Assembly (NCBI GenBank): GCA_964385305.1
Contig: CAYLOP010000164.1
Location: forward strand, 1 to 6,566
Direction: 5' to 3'
Origin: CAYLOP01 sp964385305
GTDB lineage: Bacteria; Chloroflexota; Anaerolineae; Anaerolineales; E44-bin32
DNA: 6,566 nucleotides
Shown: in pieces, positions 1 to 6,522 of the stretch
How the letters are laid out: each line of letters starts with the position of its first letter
Position numbering within the stretch: position 1 is the stretch's first letter
Notes under the pieces: model-generated
What the model was told of the DNA's origin: nothing
Database searches by the model: none
The model's input: the letters and a program-made list of their open reading frames with translations, nothing else
Translations under genes and position numbers: made by a program

Positions 1-168
1 GGCCGCGTTACTCGCAGGCGGGGTCGCGTGGCGACGGCCGAGGGCGAACTACGCCTTGCAGACGGGACGCTGGCAGCCCAGGCTGAAGCCATGTTAGTGG
101 ACTTTCCCAAAGTAAACCCATCAGAAGAACAACTGGAGGCTCTCGGCTGGAGAGTCTGGCCAGATTGA
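1..168 (+). CDS. C-terminal fragment of a PaaI-type hotdog thioesterase (partial, 5' end outside window)
   Basis: Reading frame 1 is open from the first base to the TGA at 166-168 and gives 55 residues. The segment reads as alternating strand residues, RGRVATAEGELRLADGTLAA followed by QAEAMLVDF. This is the pattern of the last two to three beta strands of hotdog-fold acyl-CoA thioesterases of the PaaI/4HBT group, where the 'dG.laA.a.a.lv' strand closes the sheet. After it comes a short tail ending in LGWRVWPD. The catalytic residues lie in the missing N-terminal part, so activity cannot be judged. If correct, the protein would hydrolyse a CoA thioester in the cytoplasm. The stop is only 18 bases before the start of the FAD-subunit gene, so the two are probably co-transcribed. 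The hotdog assignment rests on a short segment and could be wrong; that the frame is coding is more certain than the family. Confidence 0.62.
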   Translation, partial: GRVTRRRGRVATAEGELRLADGTLAAQAEAMLVDFPKVNPSEEQLEALGWRVWPD

Positions 169-176
169 ATGTGTTT

Positions 177-183
177 GGGAGAG
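177..183 (+). promoter_or_regulatory. Ribosome binding site for the FAD subunit at 187
   Basis: GGGAGAG lies just upstream of ATG 187, with about 5 bases between the GGAG core and the start. It decides the start: an in-frame ATG at 169 directly abuts the preceding TGA but has no comparable purine run at a proper distance, and the residues it would add (MCLGEH) do not match the family N-terminus. Confidence 0.6.
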
Positions 184-186
184 CAC

Positions 187-969
187 ATGAGCCCGCTTGA
201 ATACCACCGACCCAAGACCCTCGAAGAAGCCTTAGAACTCCTGCAAAAGGGGATTCCACTCGCCGGTGGAACTGCGATCACGCCCCGCCGTCGAGAGATA
301 GTCACTGTGATCGATTTGCTGGATCTGGGCCTGGATCAGCTTGAAACACAGGACGGCTTCGTTCTCGCAGGTGCCGGGGTAAAGCTTCAGGCTTTGGTGG
401 AGGCCGGGGGGACCCTCCCGGCTGCGCTTAAAACCGCCGGCGGTCTTGAGGCCGGATGGAATCTGCGGAACATGGCTACGCTGGGCGGAAGTGTCATGAC
501 CTCCGATGGCCGCTCTCCGCTGCTAACAGCTTTGCTCGCACTCGATCCCACGGTTCATCTCGAACCGGGCGACGAGACGGTCTCCTTAGACAAATTGCTT
601 GATATACGCGAACAGCGACCGTTTCAACGCCTGATCACGCGGCTTCAATTTAAGAGACCCATCACCCTGCTCTACGAGCAGGTCAGCAGAGCTCCGGCCG
701 ATCGCCCGCTCGTCTGCGCAGCTGTGGGGCGCCTTCCAAGTGAGATGCCCGATGGAAGCGTTTGCGTGGTGGTGGGTGGATTCGGCACACGGCCGATCCG
801 TGTGAGGCAGTCTGAAGATGCAATACGACAAGGCGGGGGTGTTGATGCTGCAGCCGACGCTGCGTGTGATGCCTACCGTGAGGCAGAAGATCACTGGGCA
901 AGCGCGGCCTATCGCTCGCATGTCGCCGGCGTGCTCGTTCGCAGATTGCTCCGGATGGGGATCGTCTGA
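187..969 (+). CDS. FAD-binding subunit of a molybdenum hydroxylase (CoxM/YgfM-like)
   Basis: 260 residues from ATG 187. It is the flavin subunit that accepts electrons from the 2Fe-2S clusters of the neighbouring Mo/Fe-S protein and hands them to NAD+, oxygen or another acceptor. The N-terminus (SPLEYHRPKTLEEALELL) is the classic opening of the family. Residues 25-30 (LAGGTA) form the first FAD pyrophosphate loop and 92-103 (NLRNMATLGGSV) the second. Residues about 235-255 (DHWASAAYRSHVAGVLVRRLL) match the end of the CO-dehydrogenase flavoprotein C-terminal domain. At 260 residues it is shorter than typical CoxM or XdhB proteins (about 280-300), but close to E. coli YgfM (about 259), which also sits next to an xdhD-type gene. 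The second FAD loop lacks the usual GN and the S-P-A-x-D stretch (here SVMTSDGRSPL), so flavin binding may be altered. Its TGA overlaps the next ATG by one base, indicating translational coupling. The superfamily is secure; electron acceptor and substrate are not known. Confidence 0.88.
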   Translation: MSPLEYHRPKTLEEALELLQKGIPLAGGTAITPRRREIVTVIDLLDLGLDQLETQDGFVLAGAGVKLQALVEAGGTLPAALKTAGGLEAGWNLRNMATLGGSVMTSDGRSPLLTALLALDPTVHLEPGDETVSLDKLLDIREQRPFQRLITRLQFKRPITLLYEQVSRAPADRPLVCAAVGRLPSEMPDGSVCVVVGGFGTRPIRVRQSEDAIRQGGGVDAAADAACDAYREAEDHWASAAYRSHVAGVLVRRLLRMGIV

Positions 970-3900
970 TGCTCATTAACTTCATGCTCAACGGCCAACC
1001 TGTGGACCTCGATCTATCTCCGGACACCACCCTACTGTCCGCCCTCCGGGATGAACTCGGCGTGTTCGGGGTTAAGCATGGCTGCGAGACGGGGGAGTGC
1101 GGGGCGTGCACCGTTCTGCTGGATGGGGAGCCTGTGAACTCCTGTGTGATGCTTGTTCCGCAAGTGGATGGGCATGCGATCGAAACCATCGAAGGGTTGG
1201 GCCAGCATCCGGATCTGGGTTGGCGAAAGACCCAGGGTTTCAATGCGATCCAGCAGGCATTTATCGAAAGCGGCGCCATTCAGTGTGGGTACTGCACGCC
1301 TGCCATGATCCTGGTGGCAAAGGCATTGCTCGATCGAGAGTCCTATCCAAGCGAGCATCAAGTGCGTGAGGCGCTATCCGGCGTGCTTTGCCGTTGCACA
1401 GGGTATGAGAAACCCGTGCAAGCGATCTTACGTGCAGCAGCAATGCTGCGCGGTGATCCTGTTGAACCGATGGAAAACATCGCAGCTTCGCTGTATGTGC
1501 CCTTCGAAGAATTAGGGGAACCACCGCCGCTCGAATCCAGGGACGCGGGTGGACCCGAGCTGGCCACGCAGACTGTAGTTGCGACCAAGATCCAAATCGA
1601 TGAAAAACTCAAATCGCTTCAAGTCGTCGGCAAGCCGGAGCCGAAGGTGGATGCCATCAAGCTGGCACAGGGGAAACCAGCGTTCACGGCGGACATCGAG
1701 ATGCGGGGCATGCTCGTTGCCAAGATCCTGCACAGCCCGGAGGCACATGCACGCATCAAGTGCATCGATGCCTCGAAAGCACGCGCACTGCCGGGTGTGG
1801 CCGCGGTGCTGACGTGGGAGGATATCCCGCGAGTGGTTTACTCGACTGCCGGGCAATCCGATCCCATCCCAGGCCCGCTTGATACGTTCTCGCTGGACAA
1901 CAAGGTCCGCTTCGTGGGTGACCGGGTTGCCTTCGTCGCAGCCGAGACCGAAGCGATCGCCGACCAAGCGCTCGAACTCATCGAAGTCGAATATGAGGGC
2001 CTGCCCTCCGTCCTTGACCTCGAGGAGGCGATGGCGGAAAGTGCGCCGCAGATTCACGACGAGCCCGAGTACGTCGACTTCGCAGATTCCGATCCTTCAC
2101 GAAACTTAGCGGCCGAAATTCGCATCGACATCGGTGACGTCGAGAAGGGCTTCAGCGAAGCGGATGTGATCGTGGAGGGGACCTATCGCGTTCCTAAGGT
2201 TCAGCAAGCGCACATTGAACCGCACGTCGTCGTGACCTATTGGGATGAGGATGATCGATTGGTGATCCGCACCAGCACCCAAGTTCCCTTCCATGTCCGC
2301 CGCCAGCTTGCGCCCGTCCTGGGATTGCCTCCCAAGCGTATACGTGTGATCAAACCTCGCATCGGTGGCGGCTTTGGTGGGAAGCAAGAGGTGCTGGTGG
2401 AGGATGTGGCCGCACATCTCACGATCGCCACAGGGCGACCGGTACGCTTTGAGTACACCCGCGCGCAGGAGTTCTATGCTGCGCGCTCTCGGCACCCCAT
2501 GCGCATCCGAATGAGGACTGGTGTGAAAGTTGATGGGACGATCACTGCCAATGAGATGGTTGCCCTCAGCGACACGGGCGCCTATGGCTGCCATGCGCTT
2601 ACCGTGACAGGGAACACCGGACATAAATCTATGGCGCTCTATGTCGGTGATGGGCCATACCGGGAATCCCCTAACATACGTTTCTACGCCGACATCGTCT
2701 ACACTAACACACCTCCCTCTGGCGCATACCGCGGCTATGGCGTCCCACAAGGTTTTTGGGCTGTTGAACGTCACATGGAAAAGATTGCCCGCAAGTTGGC
2801 GTTTGACCCCTTGGATTTTCGGCTCAAGAACGCTCTAAGGGCTGGTGAGCTGCATCCATTCAGTATGGCCTGGTCGGAAGGGCGTGAACCGCGACCGGAG
2901 ACGATCAACACGTGTGGATTGGAGGATTGTGCGAGCCGAGGTGCGGAGGCGATCGGCTGGGATGAGAAATTATCCAATGAAAGATGGCGTGTCGTTCCCG
3001 ACGCACCTCATCTACGGCGGGGCATCGGCGTTGCATTGGTGATGCAAGGGACCGCCATCCCCTACCTGGATATGGGTGGTGCCAGCATCAAGATCAATGA
3101 TGATGGCTCTTTCAATTTGCTGATCGGTGCAACGGACCTGGGGACGGGATCGGATACCGTCCTCGCACAGCAAGCCGCCGAGGTCTTGGGCGTCAGGATA
3201 GAAGACATCATCGTATATTCCTCGGATACAGATTTCACACCCTTCGATAAAGGCGCTTATGCCTCCAGCACCACCTACATCTCTGGCGGCGCCGTCGTAC
3301 GCGCGGCGCGCCAGGTCGCCGAGATCATCCAGATCCGGGCAGCACGAATGCTGAGTGCCGCTGGTGGTGAACCAGTTGAGCCGCAGGAGATCGCGCTGCG
3401 AGATCGCTGCGCATGGGCACCGGATGGGCGCTGGATATCATTGGGAGATGTGGCCCTCAATGCGCTCCATCATGAAGATCAAGAACAAATCATGGCAGTA
3501 GCTTCCTTTGTATCGCCCGTTTCGCCGCCCCCTTTCGCAGCGCAATTCGCCGAAGTCACCGTTGACGTTGAGACGGGGCAGGTGAACGTTGACCGCCTGG
3601 TCATGGCTGTCGATGCGGGTGTGATCGTGAACCCGATCACGGCTTCCGGTCAGGTGGAAGGTGGGATGACGCAGGCGCTTGGGTACGCGGTTTGTGAGGA
3701 AATGCGTTACGACGAACTGGGGCGAGCTCGCGAGGTGAATTTTCGGGATTATCATATCTTTGCAGCTCACGAGATGCCTAAATTGAAGGTCATCTTTGTG
3801 GAAACGTTTGAACCCTCTCACCCCTTTGGGGTTAAAGCGGTGGCGGAGATACCCATGAATGGTGTCGCACCTGCGGTTGGGAACGCTGTGCTGGATGCCT

Positions 3901-3986
3901 GTGGTGCGGATGTGGCCGAAGCCCCGATCACACCCGAGAAAGTGTGGAAGGCTCTTGGAGGGATGGAAGGGAGTGAAGTACCTTAG
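969..3986 (+). CDS. Molybdopterin-dependent hydroxylase, fused 2Fe-2S and Mo-binding subunit (XdhD-like, xanthine dehydrogenase family)
   Basis: 1005 residues; the catalytic protein. Residues 1-80 are a plant-type ferredoxin domain with cluster ligands Cys39, Cys44, Cys47 and Cys59. Residues 85-160 are the all-helical 2Fe-2S domain with Cys106, Cys109, Cys141 and Cys143, so both clusters should be intact. A linker (about 161-215) joins this to the molybdopterin part, which opens with VGKPEPKVDAIKLAQGKPAF (from 220) and has RGMLVAKILHSPEAHARI at 246-263. Mo-cofactor motifs follow: GGGFGGK at 466-472, GAYRGYGVPQG at 585-595 (Arg588 corresponds to the substrate-binding Arg of xanthine dehydrogenase), FDKGAYASS at 759-767, and KAVAEIPMNG at 956-965 with the likely catalytic base Glu960. 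The protein hydroxylates a carbon next to nitrogen or an aldehyde carbon using water, passing electrons Mo to 2Fe-2S to FAD. The same fusion order and many segments recall E. coli XdhD (putative hypoxanthine oxidase), but E. coli XdhD, as I recall it, has lost its cluster cysteines whereas this protein keeps all eight. It has no signal peptide or membrane segment, so it is cytoplasmic. The start overlaps the FAD-subunit stop (TGATG). A purine or N-heterocycle substrate is inferred, not shown. Confidence 0.93.
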   Translation: MLINFMLNGQPVDLDLSPDTTLLSALRDELGVFGVKHGCETGECGACTVLLDGEPVNSCVMLVPQVDGHAIETIEGLGQHPDLGWRKTQGFNAIQQAFIESGAIQCGYCTPAMILVAKALLDRESYPSEHQVREALSGVLCRCTGYEKPVQAILRAAAMLRGDPVEPMENIAASLYVPFEELGEPPPLESRDAGGPELATQTVVATKIQIDEKLKSLQVVGKPEPKVDAIKLAQGKPAFTADIEMRGMLVAKILHSPEAHARIKCIDASKARALPGVAAVLTWEDIPRVVYSTAGQSDPIPGPLDTFSLDNKVRFVGDRVAFVAAETEAIADQALELIEVEYEGLPSVLDLEEAMAESAPQIHDEPEYVDFADSDPSRNLAAEIRIDIGDVEKGFSEADVIVEGTYRVPKVQQAHIEPHVVVTYWDEDDRLVIRTSTQVPFHVRRQLAPVLGLPPKRIRVIKPRIGGGFGGKQEVLVEDVAAHLTIATGRPVRFEYTRAQEFYAARSRHPMRIRMRTGVKVDGTITANEMVALSDTGAYGCHALTVTGNTGHKSMALYVGDGPYRESPNIRFYADIVYTNTPPSGAYRGYGVPQGFWAVERHMEKIARKLAFDPLDFRLKNALRAGELHPFSMAWSEGREPRPETINTCGLEDCASRGAEAIGWDEKLSNERWRVVPDAPHLRRGIGVALVMQGTAIPYLDMGGASIKINDDGSFNLLIGATDLGTGSDTVLAQQAAEVLGVRIEDIIVYSSDTDFTPFDKGAYASSTTYISGGAVVRAARQVAEIIQIRAARMLSAAGGEPVEPQEIALRDRCAWAPDGRWISLGDVALNALHHEDQEQIMAVASFVSPVSPPPFAAQFAEVTVDVETGQVNVDRLVMAVDAGVIVNPITASGQVEGGMTQALGYAVCEEMRYDELGRAREVNFRDYHIFAAHEMPKLKVIFVETFEPSHPFGVKAVAEIPMNGVAPAVGNAVLDACGADVAEAPITPEKVWKALGGMEGSEVP

Positions 3987-4148
3987 GCGTGCATGGTATG
4001 TGGAAAGGGGTGGGTATGCACAGTTGTGCTGCATAAGCCTCGGAGGTCAGATCATCTCCACATCCGAGCGTCTTTGAATGCAGTCCACCGCACAGGTTTA
4101 GCGGACACTTGAGGGATTGCGGAAACAGCGATTGTCCCGGAGACATGC
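3987..4148 (+). other. Intergenic region between the Mo subunit and xdhC
   Basis: This 162-base gap has no convincing gene. The only forward ORF of note (ATG 3993 to TGA 4112, 39 codons) has no family features. The 4042-4059 stretch can form a small hairpin: GGAGGT pairs with ATCTCC with one G-T wobble and a 6-base loop. CTCGGA at 4039-4044 could alternatively pair with TCCGAG at 4063-4068, so two mutually exclusive folds are possible. Neither is followed by a T-run, so an intrinsic terminator is not supported. No strong -35/-10 pair was recognised; TTGAAT at 4075-4080 with TTAGCG 17 bases later is too weak to call. Confidence 0.4.
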
Positions 4149-4970
4149 ATGGGGCTATTCGAGAAATTAGCAGAATTGGAGCAAGAGGGCGGGATCGCTG
4201 TGCTGGCGACCGTCATTCGGACCCAAGGCTCCGTCCCCAGGCGGGAGGGGAGCAAGATGTTGATTTTCCCTGATGGCAGAATCGAGGGGACGATTGGCGG
4301 GGGCGAGATGGAAGGACGCGTTATTCAGGAAGCCCTTGAATCGCTCAAAGATGGCAAACCGCGCATACTCAAGTATGCGTTTGTAGATCCGGAGAAAGGA
4401 GATGTGGGCGTGTGCGGCGGTGAGATTGAGGTTTTCGTGGATCCACTCTCCTCAAACGCGACCTTGGTTGTGGTGGGTGGGGGTCATGTTGGGAAAAGCG
4501 TCGCCCATCTGGCGAAGTGGTTGGGATTTCGTGTTGTGGTCTGCGACGACCGTCCAGAATTTGCGACGCCGGAGGCGGTCCCCGATGCGGATGCTTACCT
4601 GGCATGTTCCTTGGAGGACTTGCCGAGTAAAATGGACATTCATGAGAAGACCTACGTCGTCCTCACGACGCGTGGTGTAGATGTCGATGCGGCAAGCTTG
4701 CCAGCCTTGCTCAGGACACGCGCAGCATATATCGGTGTGATCGGTTCACGTCGCCGGTGGGAGACGACGGCTCAAAGACTGCACGAAATGGGTTTATCGG
4801 CGGAGGAAATTGGTCGTGTAACCTCACCCATGGGTCTGGATATAAACGCTGAGACACCAGAGGAAATAGCCTTGAGTATCCTCTCCGAGATCGTTATGGT
4901 CCGTCGGGGTGGGAGTGGTGAAGCGATGGCGCATACACCGACCTCGCTACGTAAGCATAAGGGAGCGTGA
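4149..4970 (+). CDS. xdhC: XdhC/CoxI family molybdenum-cofactor maturation protein
   Basis: 273 residues. XdhC-family proteins bind the molybdenum cofactor, promote its sulfuration with a cysteine desulfurase, and insert it into xanthine dehydrogenase-type enzymes; they are not part of the final enzyme. The N-terminal XdhC/CoxI domain (about 5-75) carries TQGSVPRREGSKMLIF (25-40) and the glycine-rich GTIGGGEMEG (47-56). VCGGEIEVF (88-96) includes Cys89 at the position of the conserved family cysteine. The C-terminal Rossmann domain starts at about 105 with VVVGGGHVGKSVA (107-119, dinucleotide-type loop GGGHVG). It continues with VCDDRPEFA (131-139), YIGVIGSRRR (194-203) and the family end motif SPMGLDINAETPEEIALSI (226-244). 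Length and domain order are normal, with a short basic tail. The start at ATG 4149 is supported by GGAG at 4139-4142, six bases upstream; ATG 4145 is in another frame. Its place between two Fe-S/FAD/Mo subunit genes fits a dedicated chaperone for this locus. The family is certain; the exact client is inferred from position. Confidence 0.94.
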   Translation: MGLFEKLAELEQEGGIAVLATVIRTQGSVPRREGSKMLIFPDGRIEGTIGGGEMEGRVIQEALESLKDGKPRILKYAFVDPEKGDVGVCGGEIEVFVDPLSSNATLVVVGGGHVGKSVAHLAKWLGFRVVVCDDRPEFATPEAVPDADAYLACSLEDLPSKMDIHEKTYVVLTTRGVDVDAASLPALLRTRAAYIGVIGSRRRWETTAQRLHEMGLSAEEIGRVTSPMGLDINAETPEEIALSILSEIVMVRRGGSGEAMAHTPTSLRKHKGA

Positions 4971-4977
4971 CGGAAGC

Positions 4978-6390
4978 ATGTGGGAACAATACTACACACC
5001 CCGGTCACTTGATCAGGCGTTGGCTCTCCTTGCCAAGCATCGAGGCGAGGCGCGTATCGTAGCCGGTGGAACAGATCTGATCCTGGAATTGGAACGAGGG
5101 CAAAGGCCCGAGGTGAAAGTCCTGATCGATGTGACGCGTATTCCAAAGCTTGACTTCATCGAGCTCGACGAACAGGGCTGGATCCACCTTGGCCCACTCG
5201 TCACCCACAACCATTGCGCAGGTTCTGCCTTAATCGTGGAGCATGCCTTTGCACTGGCGCGCGCCTGTTGGGACGTTGGTGCACCACAAATCCGTAATCG
5301 GGGCACGATCGCAGGTAACCTTGTGACGGCTTCCCCCGCGAACGACTCGATACCCCCACTGATGGCGCTTGGCGCACAGGTGACTTTACGGTCAGGTGAT
5401 GCCGCTCGGACGGTTTCGCTCGAGGATTTTTATCAGGGGGTACGGAAGACGGTGATGGGTGAGGATGAGATGATCACCGACATCTCCTTCCCGAGGCCAA
5501 CAGGCCAGACACATAGCATGTTCGTAAAGTTGGGTTTGCGTCGTGCTCTGGCAATCTCCGTTGTTAATGCGGCTGTTGTGTTGGAAATGGAAGAAGAACA
5601 GGTGCAGCGTGCTGTTGTGACGCTGGGATCAGTGGCCCCTACGGTCATCCACGCAGACAAGACTGAGCAGTTCCTATTGCATAGGAATCTTACGCCTGAG
5701 GTAATCGCTGAAGCAGCGGAGCTTGCAATGGAGGCCGCCCAGTCGATTGATGATCTTCGTGGGTCTGCGGCCTATCGCAACGAGATGGTGCGGGTCTGCA
5801 CGGTGCGCGCGCTGCGCGCCATCGCTCAGAAGCGAGAGCAGGATGGTTTTCCTGAACACCCCGTGATGCTTTGGGGATCTCATGAGGCGCATGTTCGAGA
5901 GGCGTTGCCGGAGAGCCACGTCCATCAGGAAGGTGATCCGATCCTCACCACGATCAATGGCAAGCCTTACCGTTTCGAGACCGGGCAGGGGAAGACGCTC
6001 CTGCGTCTGCTGCGTGAAGAAGCGGGTCTCACGGGGACAAAGGAGGGATGTGCGGAAGGGGAGTGCGGCGCTTGTACGGTATACCTGGATGGGGCTGCTG
6101 TGATGTCGTGCCTGGTTCCGGCGCCGCGTGCCCATGGCGCTGAGATCGTTACAGTGGAGGGCTTGGCAACCGATGGAAAGCTGCACCCCGTACAGCAGGC
6201 TTTCATCAATGAGGGTGCGGTGCAGTGTGGCTACTGCACACCTGGTTTTTTGATGTCGGCCGCGAAGCTGCTCGAGGAGAATCCACACCCCCAAAGGTCG
6301 GAGATCGCCCAAGCGATCAAGGGTAATCTCTGCCGTTGTACAGGGTATTACAAAATCATCTCCGCGATCGAACAAGCAGCCAAGTCGTGA
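4978..6390 (+). CDS. Fused FAD-binding and 2Fe-2S electron-transfer subunit of a molybdenum hydroxylase
   Basis: 470 residues from ATG 4978. Residues 1-175 form the FAD-binding domain: MWEQYYTPRSLDQALALL opening, VAGGTDLI at 28-35, and NRGTIAGNLVTASPANDS at 107-124, both flavin loops being fully canonical. Residues about 176-285 are the CO-dehydrogenase flavoprotein C-terminal domain, ending DDLRGSAAYRNEMVRVCTVRAL. A linker (about 286-320) leads to a complete 2Fe-2S subunit. It has Cys358, Cys363, Cys366 and Cys378 for the ferredoxin-type cluster, then Cys417, Cys420, Cys452 and Cys454 for the helical-domain cluster. The protein therefore holds three of the four redox centres of a xanthine dehydrogenase but no Mo domain. 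It should work with a Mo subunit, passing electrons from its 2Fe-2S clusters to FAD. An in-frame GTG at 4909 would add 23 residues, but these are basic and unlike the family and would overlap xdhC by 62 bases, so ATG 4978 is preferred. It begins 7 bases after the xdhC stop, so the two are probably in one operon. Whether its partner is the 969-3986 protein or one encoded downstream cannot be told. Confidence 0.92.
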   Translation: MWEQYYTPRSLDQALALLAKHRGEARIVAGGTDLILELERGQRPEVKVLIDVTRIPKLDFIELDEQGWIHLGPLVTHNHCAGSALIVEHAFALARACWDVGAPQIRNRGTIAGNLVTASPANDSIPPLMALGAQVTLRSGDAARTVSLEDFYQGVRKTVMGEDEMITDISFPRPTGQTHSMFVKLGLRRALAISVVNAAVVLEMEEEQVQRAVVTLGSVAPTVIHADKTEQFLLHRNLTPEVIAEAAELAMEAAQSIDDLRGSAAYRNEMVRVCTVRALRAIAQKREQDGFPEHPVMLWGSHEAHVREALPESHVHQEGDPILTTINGKPYRFETGQGKTLLRLLREEAGLTGTKEGCAEGECGACTVYLDGAAVMSCLVPAPRAHGAEIVTVEGLATDGKLHPVQQAFINEGAVQCGYCTPGFLMSAAKLLEENPHPQRSEIAQAIKGNLCRCTGYYKIISAIEQAAKS

Positions 6391-6475
6391 CTGTGATCGT
6401 GCGGGGTTATGAGGTCTGACCTGCAGGAGGCGTACAAGCCGGGGTTGTGACGGAACGGCGCCTCAAGTGTGCGCA

Positions 6476-6492
6476 TAAAAGCCAAGCTTTTA
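6476..6492 (+). repeat. AT-rich inverted repeat in the leader of the last gene
   Basis: TAAAAGC and GCTTTTA form a perfect 7-base-pair inverted repeat around a 3-base CAA spacer. Only two of the pairs are G-C, and the downstream flank (AATTATTCC) is not a clean T-run, so as an intrinsic terminator it would be weak. It may equally be a protein binding site or part of a promoter's AT-rich core. The symmetry itself is certain; its role is not. Confidence 0.45.
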
Positions 6493-6511
6493 AATTATTC
6501 CGGAGTGACAT

Positions 6512-6517
6512 AGGAGG
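6512..6517 (+). promoter_or_regulatory. Perfect Shine-Dalgarno for the last gene
   Basis: AGGAGG ends 5 bases before ATG 6523. It is the best ribosome binding site in the window and is the main reason for calling a gene start at 6523, although only 14 codons are visible. Confidence 0.75.
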
Positions 6518-6522
6518 ATACC

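Larger units (their letters stand above)
6391..6522 (+). other. Intergenic leader before the last gene
   Basis: 132 bases without a convincing gene. A 13-codon ORF at ATG 6410 is not credible. The second half (about 6474-6500) is distinctly AT-rich against the surrounding DNA and contains an inverted repeat. Together with the strong Shine-Dalgarno that follows, this is a plausible place for a new transcription start or an RNA control element. No well-matched -35/-10 pair could be named. The gap separates the FAD/2Fe-2S gene from the following one, unlike the tight 7-base junction upstream of it. Confidence 0.4.

Noticed and set aside
169..186. Upstream ATG 169 as start of the FAD subunit
   Set aside because: It abuts the preceding stop and lacks a well-placed ribosome site. 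ATG 187 has GGGAGAG and matches the family N-terminus.
683..1279. Long open frames on the - strand opposite the real genes
   Set aside because: These are shadows of GC-rich coding DNA: no family motifs and composition rich in Arg, Ser, Pro and His. The + strand proteins here have unmistakable domains.
3346..3395. Possible dispersed-repeat insertion in the Mo subunit (SAAGGEPVEP with a CTGGT/ACCAG palindrome)
   Set aside because: E. coli XdhD, as recalled, has a matching ARML/GEPV-type segment here, so most of it is native family sequence. At most four residues are extra, and the 5-base arms are too short to be meaningful.
969..3986. Selenoprotein or frameshift possibility in the Mo subunit
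   Set aside because: The frame is continuous with all motifs in order and no internal TGA, so there is no sign of recoding or damage.
3990..4021. GTGCAT/ATGCAC inverted repeat as a terminator after the Mo subunit
   Set aside because: There are only 6 pairs, a 20-base loop and no following T-run.
3993..4112. 39-codon ORF in the gap before xdhC
   Set aside because: It has no ribosome site of note and no recognisable motif, and it is the length expected by chance in GC-rich DNA.
4909..4977. Longer start (GTG 4909) for the FAD/2Fe-2S protein
   Set aside because: The extra 23 residues are highly basic and unlike the family, and the extension would overlap xdhC by 62 bases. ATG 4978 gives the expected N-terminus.
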